Shown: positions 45,878 through 59,444 of the stretch, one piece after another
Numbering within the stretch: the stretch's first letter is position 1
Layout: each line of letters opens with the position of its first letter
The notes under the pieces: generated by a model
The model's database searches: none
What the model was told of the DNA's origin: nothing
Seen by the model: the letters and a program-made list of their open reading frames with translations, nothing else
Program-made: the position numbers and the translations under genes
Assembly (NCBI GenBank): GCA_028023455.1
Contig: JAQFVV010000064.1
Location: 434,001 to 498,000, forward strand
Length of the DNA: 64,000 bases
Source: Epiperipatus broadwayi
Taxonomy: Eukaryota; Onychophora; Udeonychophora; Euonychophora; Peripatidae
Direction of reading: 5' to 3'

Positions 45878-48800
45878 TACTCATTTAAAATTTTCAAGAT
45901 TATAGACAAAAAACAAACAAAACTTGTTTATCTGGCATATATATATATATATATATTGAACTGCCTACCTTCTTTATCTTATATAATAATAATGAATAAA
46001 AATATAAAATATTATTCTTCCTTCCTTATTAAAACTATCCAATCTTTGAAGGTGTCTGGTCCTCAGGTAGAGTGAACAATATCATTGGCAACAAGCTACC
46101 AATAATATAAACACTCTGATAGTAGATAAATACTGGCCAGCCAAACACTTTATTTATTTTAAAGTAAACCTTTTAGGTGCTAGTTAATCACATAGTAATT
46201 AACACATTTACCCAACCAGTAACGAATCTAGTACCTGAAGTTCCCAGCTAGCTCATCGAATTGTAGCTGCCTTAAAAGAAAAGAAACCTCCACCCAATCT
46301 AAAAATTATATTTTAAATAATAATGAAGATTTACTGTATGTTAGATTTTGGTGTCCTTAAAAAAAAAATCATCATTTTAAAAGAAAAATTCTCCTTATTC
46401 TTTTATTTATAACTTAATCATTTTTCAATAACAATTAAGTCTTTTCGTTTCTCACTTCACTAAAAATATCATTTCATTATAAATATGTGTATTCATTTAT
46501 TAATATAAATATTTCAAATGACAGTTTAAATCTTTTTTTTTAAACAATCGTTTTGTTTTATAATCCAACCATGCATGTTCTTTCATTAACAGAAATGTTT
46601 TAATACATTATAAACAACTAGAAATAAACATAATATATTGAATTAAAATTCCACACACATACAATTAATGTCTTTGACTAAAGTTAAACACAGAAGCTGA
46701 TATCATTTATATTTTCCTGATACTACTTGGTAAAGTTGAAAGTTTTATTTATTTATTTATAACAGTTTTTAAAAAAATAATCAAGAATTAGAGAATATGA
46801 AAATTAAACATTACCTAGGATTTGAAATCTGAATTGACATATGTACATCACAATGTAATTTCTATAAAATGTTATTTCTGATGGATAGCGCTAAACTCTA
46901 CATATATCTTTCCTGAATTCATGATGTTACATGGCATTCATGGCTATCAGCATAGACACTTCATTACTTTGTTGACTTACCTGAACATGGTTTTCCTTTT
47001 GATCTATCTGCTGATGGTATTGCCAAGAAGGCTCCAGTTAGTTGCATGCTACGATGAATTTAACAATGCATCATTCTGTTTAAATAGCAATTTGTATAGT
47101 TTTCTTTTGATTCTTTGATTTTATGAAATATTTTGAAATATTTTTAAAATATAATAATAGTGGAATGTTAAAATTTTTAAAACCGTCTTAACAATGACAA
47201 AATTTGCTTAATCCAGCATTTCTTATCTCATGAAATTATTATACTTTTACTTTACTCTGATTGAGCTTCTATTTTTTTCAAAACTTTTACGCACACACAC
47301 ATTTAATTGTTTCATTATAAAACAAAACAAAATTTTCTTTATTACTTTTTATTATGAACTAATCAAAAATAATATTAAATCATTTTTATTTCACTCTCTT
47401 TTTTTTTTGTTTTTTAAATGAAAAAAAAGTATTACCCTCCTTTTAAAATTGTTTATTATTTATTTTTCTTTAACAATAAACCCCCCTACCCTACTCCTTT
47501 GTTCTTAAATTTTCTTTACATTCAACTTTTAACTTTTATTTTAACTTAATTTCCCCACTTTATTATAATATAATATAATGGTAATAAACTATTATATACA
47601 GTCTTTTAGTCTACAGAAGTACTTTTGGTTAATTCCTTAACTGTCTCAACTGCCATTAAATTGAAAAACAAAATGGAAGCAAAGACCATCAACTCAAATC
47701 CCATGAATCCTGAATTTTATTGTTAACACCTTGTCTATTAATTAAATTCATTTTATTCCTATTTATAAAAATTGCCTCATTTTTCTTTTATTGTGGTTTC
47801 TTGTTTCATGAAAAATCTTAACACTTTCAATATCAAACTTAAATTTATATTTACACATACACAGTGGGCATGTGTATTCTAATATTGTGGATAGTGGCCA
47901 TCATCTCTGGCCATGCAAATAGTACAATCTTGTGCATAGATAAAGCTAGAATGGGAAAATTGTATTCAATTTCATAATAGACTTATAATAAGTCTACATT
48001 TAAATATTTTCTTTTACTAATTTATAATATGAGAATTCCTAAACCTTAATTTCTTTAATAATAATATGAATATTTTAATATGAGGTACAAATATGTAAAA
48101 GAGATAGAAAACTACAAAATCAAATAATACCATATATTCTTTTATTCTCTCTCTCCCATAATTATAATTAATTAACAGTTTAATTTTAATTTTTAACAAA
48201 GTACTGAGAGAAAAATATTCTCTTCAGTTAGTTCTGGAAAATTTTATTGAACAATTTTAATTTTAACATTTTAAAAAGATAAATATTTAAAGTTTAAAAG
48301 ATAAAAAGATTTTAATATTTTTGTTATATATTTTTTTTGAATTGATAAAAGTCGTTTTTTTATTTCTCATTATATCTCTCCAAAACAATCAGCAGTGTTA
48401 TCAAATGAGGGTAATTAAAAGATTAACTTATTTTTGGTATAAGAGAAAAAACAAATACAGAAGAACTTTTTTGACTTGTTTTGCAATAAAAAGGAGGAAA
48501 ATAATAAAATCTTTTTTTGTGAAAATCAACTTAAATGGATAGAGTTTAATTTGTTTGTGCTGGAGTACAGGATTGTGGTTGGCTGACATAGGATTGTTCT
48601 AAAAAATAGAGGAGTCAGTAAGTTATTAGACCTTCATATCTTATAAAATCATTCAGCTAAAGAAGATGGTACTAAAAGTTTTATTGATTGATTACTGAAA
48701 AAGACAGTAGGAGAAGAATGGTAATCAAGCTGTTGAAGAAAGTGGTAGAAGAATTCTTAAGGTGTTGAATATAGCAATCAGACATGATCAAGATGCTGTA

Positions 48801-50975
48801 GAAGAAAAAAGTAAAAATTCAGCTGTGAATAGCACACCAATAGTTTTGAAAAAATATTTTCTAAAATTGATTTAAAGAACATGTGTTAAGCCTTAAACTA
48901 GTAGGTACACATCATCTATATTCATGTAACCTGCTTCATGGGGAAAATATAAAATAGTAAAAAACTCCTGAAGTAAACTACAACACACCTTATCTTTCCC
49001 AAGAGTATTAGTATTTTTGTATTTATGTGTTAGCATGACCTGGAAAATTATTTAAAAAAAACAAATAAATTATTTTTGGGTGTTAGCCTAAAAATATTGT
49101 ATGGTAAAGTGAATAAATTAGGTATGTATATTGGTATGGAATTAAGAAATCTTCAAGAAGAAAATCTATATAGAAACTGAAAATGACAAATGTCAAAAAA
49201 AAAGACATAAAAAGGAAAATAAAACCATAGTTAAAAATATTTTCTATAATGTGCATGTCCATTTAAATTTATGAAGGACTTTTTAAATCAATCACTAATA
49301 ATTAAATTTATTAGAATTTTTTTCAATAAAAACCTATTTTTTATATTATTTTCACTCTAAAATTAGATGGACTTGAGCTCATTTAAAATTTTATTTTTGT
49401 TAGGTAAAGTTTTATATTTATAAATAATACTGTCATAATGAATAATTTTTAAAATAACATTTTCTTTTCAAATATATTCATTTGGTTGTCTTTCCAAAAT
49501 TACCCAAAGAGTGAAGCAAATTTAACTCTTAAACTATGACAAAAGGTTGTTTATCAATTTCATGATAGTAACTTTAGTTGAATTAATGAATGAAAATCAT
49601 GTATAAGTTTGAATTATCATATTACATGATATTTTTATTTTTTACTTATTAATTAATTAGTGTATTAAATAATTGTTTAAAAAATATTTTAGTGTTAATG
49701 TATTATTCTTCCAGCTAGCTGAACTATGAATTAGTAATGTGTGTCATTTTATTTTATTACAGTTTTTGACTTAGAATTTTTGTAAACTGTACTAGAAAAT
49801 GTATGCAAAATAAAAGCTTCATGCATAAACCTTATGAAAATATATATTATTAAAACAGTTTAACCATAATATTTAAGGCAAAAATAGATAATCTGATTTT
49901 TTTTTGTATCTCTCGATATACATTTATGCATACGTATAAGTTTTGACTTAACATTCATTAAAAATATTGTATTATGTATATAATTACAATTTAAACAATA
50001 TTAATACATTTTATTGTTTATAGTCTATTTGAATAATTATATCTATGTGGGACATGTGAATAAATCAGTTATAATTATATTTTTAGAGAATGCAATTAGA
50101 CATTTTAGACTCATAATTGTAATTATTACTACTAATAATAATATAATAAAATTATTAATTATTTTTTATATTTTTTAAAGAAGTTATTAAACTTATGTTA
50201 AGGATTTGTTTCTTTAATCTTATACATAAATTGAATAGATTCTTTGGTTACACAATTAGTTAACACATCAATTATGGAACTGTGTTTGTACGTGAATTTA
50301 GGATATCACTAAAAGGCTAAGAATTACTTTTAAATTCTATATACTCTATTTATATTATATATTACTATTTATAGAATGCACTTTTATGGTACAAGATAGT
50401 CCTGAACTGAATTTATCACTATGATGATCATACCAATTTTATATAGCATATAATATCTTTTTAGTCATATAGTCTTACCTACATTCTTGCAACTAATATT
50501 ATATATTACAGTGTTTATATTCAATTAAAAATGATGATACAATTTGAGGTCAGATGATTATCATTGGCTACTGTCATGAGACTTTATCTTATTATTCATT
50601 ATTTTATTTCATCTACAATAGATTTATATGTGTGTGTGTTCATATTAATTCAAAAATTACCGATATACAACACATTCAGTTTACAATATTTTAAACTAGG
50701 ATATATCATTAAGATAATAAGAAATTGATGAATTATACATCTTTTATAAAACATATAAATGTAATTCCAAGAATTTGGTGGGCATTATGTATTTAGAAAT
50801 CAACTTTAAATTATATAATTAGCAAGGTGTGCCTAGCATGCTTTTTATTACTTAACAATAATAGTCATAATTATGGCCCTGACCATGAGAAGAAATTGGG
50901 GTATTTATTGGAAAATAAATTACAATAAAAATTTGCATACTTAAATGGTAAATGAATTATTTGTTTTGAAAGGAA
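45878..50975. other. Long AT-rich non-coding stretch
   Basis: No feature that I can support. 46030-46290 is less AT-rich (TCTGGTCCTCAGGTAGAGTG, CCCAGCTAGCTCATCG) but has no open frame. An open frame 46921-47118 has no recognisable motif. (AT)n at about 45938-45956. Confidence 0.55.
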
Positions 50976-50979
50976 ATTG

Positions 50980-51815
50980 CATGAATCTTTTTTGTTGATT
51001 GTGGTTTAACTCTGGCAATTTGACAGGCCTCTTTCACTTTGTGTTTAGTATCATTATGTCCATAGCAGATGATGCTGGTGGAGGAAAATTATGTAGGTTA
51101 AATTCTGCTCACAGAAAATTGATTTTGCATCGGTCTGCATTTTTCTAAATTACATAAATATATATGTTGTGCAATATGGGTAAATAAATTGGGCCAGGAT
51201 TTCCCTTAGTATAGCTGCAGCCAATTTGATAAACAATTTCAAATTTATCCTCTAAATGCAGTATATATTTGATAATCTTAATTATTGGATTCAGAATAGA
51301 AAGGATGTGAAAGTCAACTTGATGATTCATCACATAGACTTTGCTGATACCATGGATAGCCCCAAGCATCTAAGGCAGTGATACCATTGTCTTACATTTC
51401 CAGGCTACACATCATTACCTTACCTTCTGAGGGCTATCCATGGTATAAATAATGTCTGTGTTGTAACTAATTAAGTCAGCCTTCCCATTTCTCCTATTTT
51501 GAATTGGATAATCATATTACCTTTAAGGCTGTAATTTCAAATCATTTACAAAATTGGCTTCAGCTTTACTAATTGTCATTCCATTTATTAAGGGAAGTCA
51601 TATGCCAATTTATCCATTCATATTGTGCACCACAGATATTTATATAACTCAGACAAAATTCATACCAATGCAAAATCAATTTTCTATGACCGTGAATCTA
51701 ATGTAGAACACATCTTCAAATCTATTTTACCAGCATCATCTGCTCTGAACATAATGATGTCAAATGTAAAGTGATGATAGAGATAAACATTCAATCAACA
51801 AAAAAATTCCTGCAT
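50980..51815. repeat. 0.8-kb foldback with protein-like arms
   Basis: Arms of about 380 bp (50980-51375 and about 51420-51815) are diverged reverse complements, for example TTAGTATCATTATGTCCATAGCAGATGATGCTGG on the left. Both arms, read away from the centre, encode similar peptides. The left, on the minus strand (51145-51369), has IHGISKVYVMNHQVDFHILS and FEIVYQIGCSYTKGNPGPIY. The right, on the plus strand, has IHGINNVCVV and FQIIYKIGFSFT. That suggests an inverted duplication of a coding fragment, probably from an element I do not recognise. Confidence 0.6.
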
Positions 51816-52356
51816 CGCCTTTCGAAAAAATGGCAAATATAAATAATTTATTTACATTCAATTATGCAAATTTTCTATTGTGATTTATTCTCTAATAAAC
51901 ACCATAATTTCTTCTCGTGGATAGTGCCATGATTATAACTATTAATGTTAAGTTGTCAAAAGCAGGCAAGATATATTTTGCTAATCATATAATTTAAAGC
52001 TTTTCTCTAAATACTGTAAAATATATAAATAGAAATTTGGACTAATATTTCTATATGAATGCTTAGTGTTTTTATAAGGTTTACTTTCTGATAAATAGAG
52101 GTTGTTTAGAAAATTGCACATATGAGGCAGTTACCGAAAAATAAGCAGAATTGTTCTCTGCAAAGTGATCATATTGTATATCATACTTCTGCCACTAGAT
52201 TCCCCTTGCTTGAATTCCCCTTCATCAGACTGCCAACTTTCATCATTGAAAGCAGTCATAGTATTATGGCATAGTAAATCTATTTGTTAAGATTGTTTCA
52301 CTTATTTGTTGATTTGTGTAGTGGCTAAAATGTTAAAACAGTGTGAAGTTCTCGAA

Positions 52357-52436
52357 TAATGAGTATTTCTTCTGTAGTATAATTTTCATTACATTGGTAT
52401 AGTGAAAATTATACTGCAAAAGTAATACTCATTATC
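52357..52436. repeat. 80-bp palindrome
   Basis: Arms built on AATAATGAGTATTTCTTCTG and AGTATAATTTTCA around a 10-nt loop. It ends four bases before the TA-flanked inverted end of the mariner-type element. Confidence 0.75.
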
Positions 52437-52479
52437 TGATAATCTCTAGTCTAATGAATGTCTAATAAAATTTATTAGT

Positions 52480-52565
52480 GTTCGAACTCAGTACCACGGG
52501 TGGCTTCGCTACCTCGATGGTGCTGCTGTTCGGTGTGGTGGTCGAATCCTGCACTATGTTTAAGT
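52480..52565. other. GC-rich tRNA-like patch
   Basis: GTTCGAACTCAGTACCACGG ... GGTGGTCGAATCCTGCAC is far less AT-rich than its flanks and has a B-box-like GGTCGAATCC. It may be a SINE piece inserted in the mariner relic. I see no A-box or target-site duplication, so it stays unassigned. Confidence 0.3.
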
Positions 52566-52649
52566 CAGAGTGTGAAGATCTGTTTTCTGATAAGGGAAAC
52601 CCTAGGAAAACATTTAAATTCTTGAAACAGTTTACAAAGAAGCTGATCT

Positions 52650-53235
52650 ATGTGGGTTAATGTAAGTGACAAATTCCCCACACCCCAAAAAAGCACAGAA
52701 AGTAAGACAATTTCAAGATGCTGCTGATTATTTTTGGATGAAAATAACATTGTTCACTCAGAATTTGTTTCTAACAGCAAACAGACAATTAAACAACCAC
52801 ATGTTTTGAAATTTTTGTGTGGTGCAGTAAAACAAAACATCCATTTTTTCGCTTAATAGGGGATGCAAATTTTGCCATAACAATGCACCAGTGCATAAAG
52901 TGTTGGGTGTGAAACAATTTTAAACTAAATTCTCATGAACCAACTTAACCATCAGCCATATCTTCAATCTCACTCCAAGCGACTTCATTTTATTCTCTGG
53001 AATAAAAAAATGCCTCATAAACTTTTCTTGTTGACTTAGAAATGGTCAAAAAATATGAGGCATTAAAAAGGATACTTTGCAATAGTTTCTGGACTACTTC
53101 TAAAAGTTATATGCATGATTAGATGGCGCATTGCATTAAAGGGAGTGTACTTTGAAAAGCATTCAATTTGTAACACCTAAAAATAAAATGCACATTTTTT
53201 TATTACCAAATTCAGATTACTTTTGGATCTCCTCA
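52650..53235 (+). pseudogene. Mariner transposase relic
   Basis: Three frames give a collinear mariner C-terminal half. It includes KFPTPQKSTES, NNIVHSEFVSNSKQTIKQ (the family's GIVH.EFVP..QTVN) and HNNAPVHKVLGVKQF (family DNAP.H; the catalytic Asp is replaced by Asn here). It continues with NLTPSDFILFSGIKKCL (family DL.PSDFFLF...K..L), which carries the third DDE/D residue position, and a tail GVYFEKHSI. The upstream HTH and the first catalytic motif are not recognised. Frameshifts and stops make it inactive. Confidence 0.8.
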
Positions 53236-54479
53236 TATGATAAAACAAATTGGTCTGAATAATTTTACACTTACGATTTAATAACTAGCATTGGACAAGT
53301 ATTCGACAAACCTGAAAGATTTGATTGGTTACAAATTTATCTCGGGAGTAATTTTTTTTTTAAAATACGTGTATATATAAATGTATGTGTGTGATTTTTT
53401 TTAATTGCATAATTTTAATATAAAATTAACGTTAAAATAAACTAACTTATTTTTACTTCCTCTGTTTCAGAAACCAAATTTAGTAATTATAAATAAAGGC
53501 ATTCTTACAAAAATATATGAAACCAGGAACTGTTATATTTGGATATCACACCTGACACTGTTATAAATATTCAAAATGTAAAAAAAAGATAATATATATT
53601 TTTCCCATTTTAACTCAGATTGAAGTTAATTCATTTCTATTAGATGTTTTTCTGCTTTTGAACTAGATTAATAAAAGTTAGTTTCATAGTATATATTGGT
53701 TCATGATTGAGATTATGTGGGTTCATGTGTGAAATTTTGATCCTTATAACTATAATAATTTTTACTTTTATAATAAATATTTTTTAACTAAAAAAAACTA
53801 AATTATTTACAACGTTGTATCTAAAATATTCGCAATAATTTTTAAAGATATTTTATAAGAATTGTGAGGAGAAAGAAGTTCATCTTATTTGTTAAAAAAA
53901 AATCAACATATTTCCATCAACTAACAAGTTGTTTCAATTATTAAGATTGTTATTAGCCATTTGGGAGAATGATGAGAAAATTTCTAGACCAATTATGAAG
54001 AAAAACTTTGCCAAAAAATATATCTTCGGTATAGTTTTTATTTTACATGTTATTATCCATATATTTTAAGTGTGATGAATTTTGAATTCTTATGTATCAA
54101 GCGTTTTGCAAAATGATGCAAAAAGTATTAAATTAAAAATTATAATTGTGAATTTGCAAGAAAGGCTATTGAGGAAAAAAATAAGAATAGAGGTGGAACT
54201 AGTAAAAAAAAACAAGATGGCATCATGAAATATCTGGAAAAGTTCTATAAAAAATTATAAAGAAATTAATAAAAAGAATACAAGCTACATCTTCTGAACT
54301 CCTCAGTATTTTAATAAATGAAAAAGAGAAACATGCAATTAATTGAAGTATATTAATATTTTTAGTCATTCATTAGACTAGAGATTATTTAATAATGAAT
54401 AATATATTATTCATTACATGCAATTAAGTCGATAAAAATGGGGAAAGCTCTCGGAAATGGTGGCAGTATCAAATAGTCA

Positions 54480-54930
54480 ATCATTATCAATCCACTGCAG
54501 AATGAAGGCTAAGTTCAATTCAACTTCTCTGATTTCTAGTCTCTCTTGTCCACATCATCCCACACACTTACTTACTTTATTCATCACATAGTCTTTTTCT
54601 TGGTTTTTTACAATCTTTTCAAATCCAGTTTAACATTTTGATTGTCTGTCTATTATCATTTCTTCTAGAAATATGTTCAGCCCAACTCCACTTAAGTCTA
54701 TTAATTCTTTTAACAATTTCACTAACAACTGTTTGCTCTCTTATCCATGTATTTAGTTTTCAAACTCTTCTTATTACTTCCAACATGTATCTCTCTGTAC
54801 TTTTTGAGTGGTTAGAAATCTCTGTATTGCTCTTCTGTTAAGTATCCAGGTCTCAGATCCATAAGTAACAACTGGTGTTGGTGATCAAAAATAGAATGAA
54901 TCTATCTCTGTAGGTTACTTTAACAGTCTC
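54480..54930 (-). pseudogene. RTE-like LINE, C-terminal fragment
   Basis: The minus strand gives SNTEISNHSKSTERYMLEVI, TWIREQTVVSEIVKRI and NRLKWSWAEHISRRND in broken frames. This is the same C-terminal region as 25590-25975 (SNTETSDHPKK..., YARRDD). The 3' end and the RT core are missing. Confidence 0.7.
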
Positions 54931-55204
54931 TGGTCATATTGTTTAATTTTTGCCAGAATATGGGTTTTATTAAAATTGATGTCATGGTTAGGTAATTTAA
55001 TATGTGAATAAATGGCTGATGAACTAGATTTTTTTTCTAACTGCCAAAATGTTTTCTTTCTGTCTTATGTTTATTCTATGTATGGTCTATCCAATATATG
55101 AATGTAAACAAACTCCACATGGAATTTAATATACACAATGATACTCCAAAAGAATCTTATCTTTATGAAATTAGCCTATTCATTCAGTATACTGAATGTT
55201 TACT

Positions 55205-55405
55205 ATAATAAATAGAGGAATTTGAACTTATGATTTTCAGTCAATATTCATCTTCCACTCCATTTCAAACAACTTATACCCATGACCACACACATGTGAA
55301 AAAGATAAATGATTCACAATATATGCATTTTGTGCAGAACCAGCATTCATCAGTTGAGTCAGGTCATAATCTCCCACACATATATACAATAAGTACTCAG
55401 ATTAT
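55205..55405 (-). mobile_element. SINE family C, diverged copy
   Basis: On the minus strand: ATTGTATATATGTGTGGGAG, TCAACTGATGAATGCTGG, CACATGTGTGTGGTCATG and finally AAGTTCAAATTCCTC (B-box-like). It matches the copy at 21180-21432 in order and spacing. Confidence 0.6.
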
Positions 55406-55409
55406 ATTA

Positions 55410-56885
55410 AGATATCAATTTCATAAACTTTAGTGAACAGGCTTCAATCTTCTCATCCTTCCAACCATTTGATCATCCATTTTATTAAAAAACCATCCAT
55501 GGTACACCCACAGTCCTTTCTAGATTTGATATTGTAGTTAGACCCATATAGGCAGTAAGTCAAGTTAACCCCTCATATTATAGAACCATTAGGTATATCC
55601 ATTTATATCAATAGAATATGGTTGGGCTGGATTTATCAACATCGGGGAAATGCAAATAAATCTCAGTAAATGAACACAAAGCAATAAATAAGCAAAGAAA
55701 CTGTATCAGAAGTCAAATAAGTAATAACATAACATTAGTAGCACTAGTTATTATTCAATAGTCAATCATAGTTACTAGATTTAAAAGAGACATAAAAATT
55801 AACTTAATCAACTTGAGGCGTAATATATTACAAAAAAAAAAAAAAAACAATTTATCAATATTTCTCTACTGCAATTACACATGTAAGTGCTAAAATAATT
55901 TACAATAGTATATATATATATATATAATACTCTGAACGTTATATCAATGCTAATCATCATCAATGTTCAGGCTTATTAGTTAATATGTGTGTACTGGTCA
56001 TCATTAAACTAATCATTGTAATTGAAAACCATATAAACAAAGTGCATGGACTTTAAAAGTGATGTTTATTATCTTAACACTATCTAAATAATTTTAAAGA
56101 AAATTATATAGATGATCTAAAACGTACATCTTATGTAGCATTATTCTGGAATAATTTGAAATTATTAATAAATTTATTGATTAGAAATGGTATCAAAAAT
56201 GGAAGGTCTGATATCTACATTACAAATAAATCATTTTGATATTAACTTGCAACTATTACATATTCTAGATTGACAAGCAAACTGTATGAGTAACATTAGT
56301 TAAATTGTACTCTACAAATATAAAATTGAAAAATATTAAATAATAACGTATGCATTCACATTCATTACAATTATTAATAAACTAGTACATATTCTATTTT
56401 AATATAAAAATTGTGAATTATTTTAAATATATATTTGTGCACATAGACATGTCGTCATATAGCATGTTATAATAAAACAATATTTTAATCATTAATTTTT
56501 AATTTTTTTAACTCATAAACCAAATTATTTTTCTATAACTAATTATAATTAGTGTATAATGTTATGAATGTTGATGAATTTAAGGTTTATTTAGATCGGT
56601 TGATTAGTTGTGGCTGACAACAGCTTTAAGTACTTAAGCCAACATTCATAATATTGAAAAATAAGTACAGTAGAAATGTAAAATAACCTGAATAATCTAT
56701 TTATGGAAAATATGAGTACTTAATCAACAACCTGGATTTTCACCTTTCATTAAAAAAAAACATATTTGGTGTTTTCTAACTCAGTAAATTATTTAAGATT
56801 TTTAATATCTTATATTTCATGATAGTACTGCTATAATAATTTAGTTAGTTATTTTTGTAATAAAATATCTGATGTATAACTTTTT
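55410..56885. other. AT-rich non-coding stretch
   Basis: Nothing recognisable; A15 run at 55831 and (TA)n near 55915. Confidence 0.6.
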
Positions 56886-56889
56886 AGAA

Positions 56890-57250
56890 GCAACAGCTTA
56901 TTAGAATTTAAGGTGCAGTTCATTATGCAAGACCAGTGTTCAACCTCTAAAACTACAAGTATATTTAATTAGTTTGCATTTTCACATTGATAACTATTCA
57001 TGCTAAAAGATTTTGAGAGTTATTCTTTTTTAATCAAATTCTGTCGATCAAAGAGGTGAAATAGCACAATCATCAGTATCAAATAAGTCTAGAATACAAT
57101 AAGATGAAATTCTTGTATTTGCTTTTAATCGATTCAAATTAAAAATTCCTCAGTCAAATTTATATCTCATCTTGCCTCTTTTTATGAAACTGCTTTGAAT
57201 TAGATTCAAAGATCTCTGTTATTAAAAATTGAAAACAATGTTGAAGCAAA
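56890..57250 (-). pseudogene. RTE-like LINE RT fragment, inverted partner
   Basis: Reverse complement of about 59222-59550 with moderate divergence. On the minus strand it contains the RT region NTRISSYCILDLFDTDDC, where family members have ..DLLYADDC. This copy keeps the DD of motif C better than its partner (NADG). The two copies are separated by about 2 kb and point away from each other's 3' sides. Confidence 0.65.
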
Positions 57251-57552
57251 TACATATCCTTCTTTAAGATCAGTTTTAATTTTAAATGCCTCAAATTTTC
57301 TATCTGTAGAAATAACACTTCCTTCACGCATCATGTAAGAGTTGCATAATAGGAGTTAATATTGATTGATAATCAAATAATTGTAAACATTGCATAGACA
57401 TGTTTTATTTTATTTATTTTTTCATAATTATTTGTAAATTCTTTCATACATATTTAATCTGTCTGCAAGGTAAACGAAATATTTATATTAAAATAAATTA
57501 TTTTAATGTAAAATTTACTTCATTTGAAAGGATAATAAATACCATAATATTA

Positions 57553-58238
57553 ATGATGATTCCAACACAACAGAAATAAAACAACTATATAAAAATAAAT
57601 AGTTTCATTATTATTGAACCGGTTTTTGCCCTATATTAGGGCCTTTTCAAAATATACTTTTTTAATATAATCACATGATCCATATATCTATCAATACTCC
57701 GCTAATGTTTATTTTATATAATCATTTTATATAATCATATAACCTATTTATATATACTCCTCTCTTTTATTTTTGTTTATATATATATAATTTTTATATA
57801 ATAAATAAAACCACATTAACTACAATTAAATAATTATATACATATATTATACACCAAAAATTATGTACCTCTTATGTAAACGCTATTGAATTAATTTTAT
57901 ACATATACTTTATACATTAAACTAAATTATATATTCTTTTTCATATATTTCAAAATAACCATATCTACAAATAAAACGGTATTTATTCATAACAACTTAA
58001 TTATTTACATATATCATGTATATTAACTAACCATATCTACAAATAAAACGTTATTTCTCCATAACAACTTAATTATTTACATATATCATGTATATTAACT
58101 TACCAACATCAGACAAAAAAAACTAAAATCAAACATAGATTCAATTTCCTAATTATAGGGTGCAAACTGGTTCAATAATAAAAAAAATATTTATTTTTAT
58201 GTAGTTGTTTTATTTCAATTGTGTTGGAATTATTATTA
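57553..58238. mobile_element. Non-autonomous TIR element, about 0.69 kb
   Basis: Terminal inverted repeats of about 85 bp start ATGATTCCAACACAA and contain GAAATAAAACAACTA, then TATTATTGAACC.GTTT and GCCCTAT. No ORF lies inside. The interior has a 72-bp tandem duplication (57957-58100, AACCATATCTACAAATAAAACG...). It lies between two RTE fragments and may have inserted between them. Family not assigned; target-site duplication unclear because the flanks are AT-rich (TTAAT/ATTAAT). Confidence 0.7.
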
Positions 58239-58259
58239 ATTATTTGAAAATAACATTAT

Positions 58260-59440
58260 GGGCAAACTACTAAATTAAACGTGGAACTTCATAGGTATTT
58301 GGAGACAGAAATTCAAAGACTAATTAGAAGGCTTAAAAATGATAAAACTGCAAAAAATAAATATGAACATTTGCTAATTTGGCCACCCTAGATCTTTTTT
58401 GATGCACTGAAAACAGCATTCTGATCTGATAAATGTATAACTATCCTATTAAATTCTACAGATTTTCTCTCTTATATAAATACAATTGTATTTTTAATAA
58501 GTGGAAGCAATGTTTAGAACATTTTGAATAATAATACAAAAATTGAGATGAGACTTTTACTGCTATAGCGATTATATCTACTTCTTTACACTTGTATAAC
58601 GATATGCAGCTTAGTGAAGTCAAAAACGTTTTTAGTACTTTTCCAAATGGAAAGAGCGTAGGTCCTGATGAAATAACTGGAAAAGATTTAAAATGTGAAG
58701 GTGATACAATGAGTATAAAAATACAGAGAATATTTAAGAATGTATGGGCTTAAAGAACTGAGTGCGTCGTCGGATCTTAAGAATAAATTTATTTTATTCA
58801 AATTTTGAAAATAAAAGAAATAGATAATACTGCAGTAATTATTATGGAATATCATTATTATTTATTACTGCAGAGTTAATTTCAAGTATTTAGTTGAATA
58901 AACTTGTAAATGGTTGCCAGAAACTCAGTATGATTTTACAGAATCAAGAAACACTCAAGATATATTTCTTGTTGCCAGGCAAATTCCAAGGAATGTATTG
59001 GAAATAAGAAATAATTGATATATTGTTTTTATTGTCTTTGTCAAAGTATTTGACTCAATTAATAGAACATGTCTATGCAATGTTTAAAATTATTTGGTTT
59101 TCAATCAATATTAACTTCTATTGTGCAACCCCTACATGATGGGTGAAAGAAATGTTATTTCTACTGATAGAAAATTTAAGGCATTGAAAATTAAAACTGG
59201 TCTTAAAAAAATATGTATTTGCTTTGACATTATTTTCGATTTTTAATAACAGAGATCTTTGAATTCAATTCAAAACAGTTTGATAAAAAGGAGCAAGATG
59301 AGATACAAATTTGATGGAGGAATTTTTAATCTGAATCGATGAAAAGCAAATACAAGAATTTCATCTTATTGGATTCTGGACTTATTGAATGCTGATGGTT
59401 GTTTTATTTCATCTCTTTGATGGACAGAATTTGATTAAAA
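58260..59440 (+). pseudogene. RTE-like LINE reverse transcriptase, heavily decayed
   Basis: Frame-broken RT motifs run in order. EIQRLIRRLKNDKTAKN lies at about 58310. SEVKNVFSTFPNGKSVGPDE lies at about 58615 (family GK..G.D.I). DFTESRNTQDIFLVARQI lies at about 58935. FIVFVKVFDSINRTCL lies at about 59030 (motif A, F.KAFD), followed by NLMEEFLI/IFNLNR.KANTRI and DLLNADG at about 59370 (motif C, YADD degraded to NADG). The order and GKLFNLRRL.A-like block are typical of RTE. Many stops and frameshifts are present. Confidence 0.7.
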
Positions 59441-59444
59441 AAAG

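Larger units (their letters stand above)
52442..54385 (+). mobile_element. Mariner-type element with TA-flanked inverted ends
   Basis: ATCTCTAGTCTAATGAATG at 52442-52460 recurs inverted at 54367-54385. Both ends are bounded by TA (52440-52441, 54386-54387), as expected for Tc1/mariner insertion. Decayed mariner transposase lies inside. At 1.94 kb it is longer than a usual 1.3-kb mariner, so it probably holds later insertions, including a GC-rich tRNA-like piece near 52480-52565 and AT-rich sequence after 53290. The short TIR match alone could be chance; the TA flanks and the transposase inside support it. Confidence 0.65.

Noticed and set aside
46921-47118. 65-codon frame in a slightly less AT-rich stretch
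   Set aside because: No motif, no splice context and no second copy.
53464-53500. Terminal exon after CTCTGTTTCAG at 53463
   Set aside because: The acceptor is good and phase 1 gives a short end before TAA, but it lies inside the mariner-type element and phase 0 is also open, so frame choice is arbitrary.
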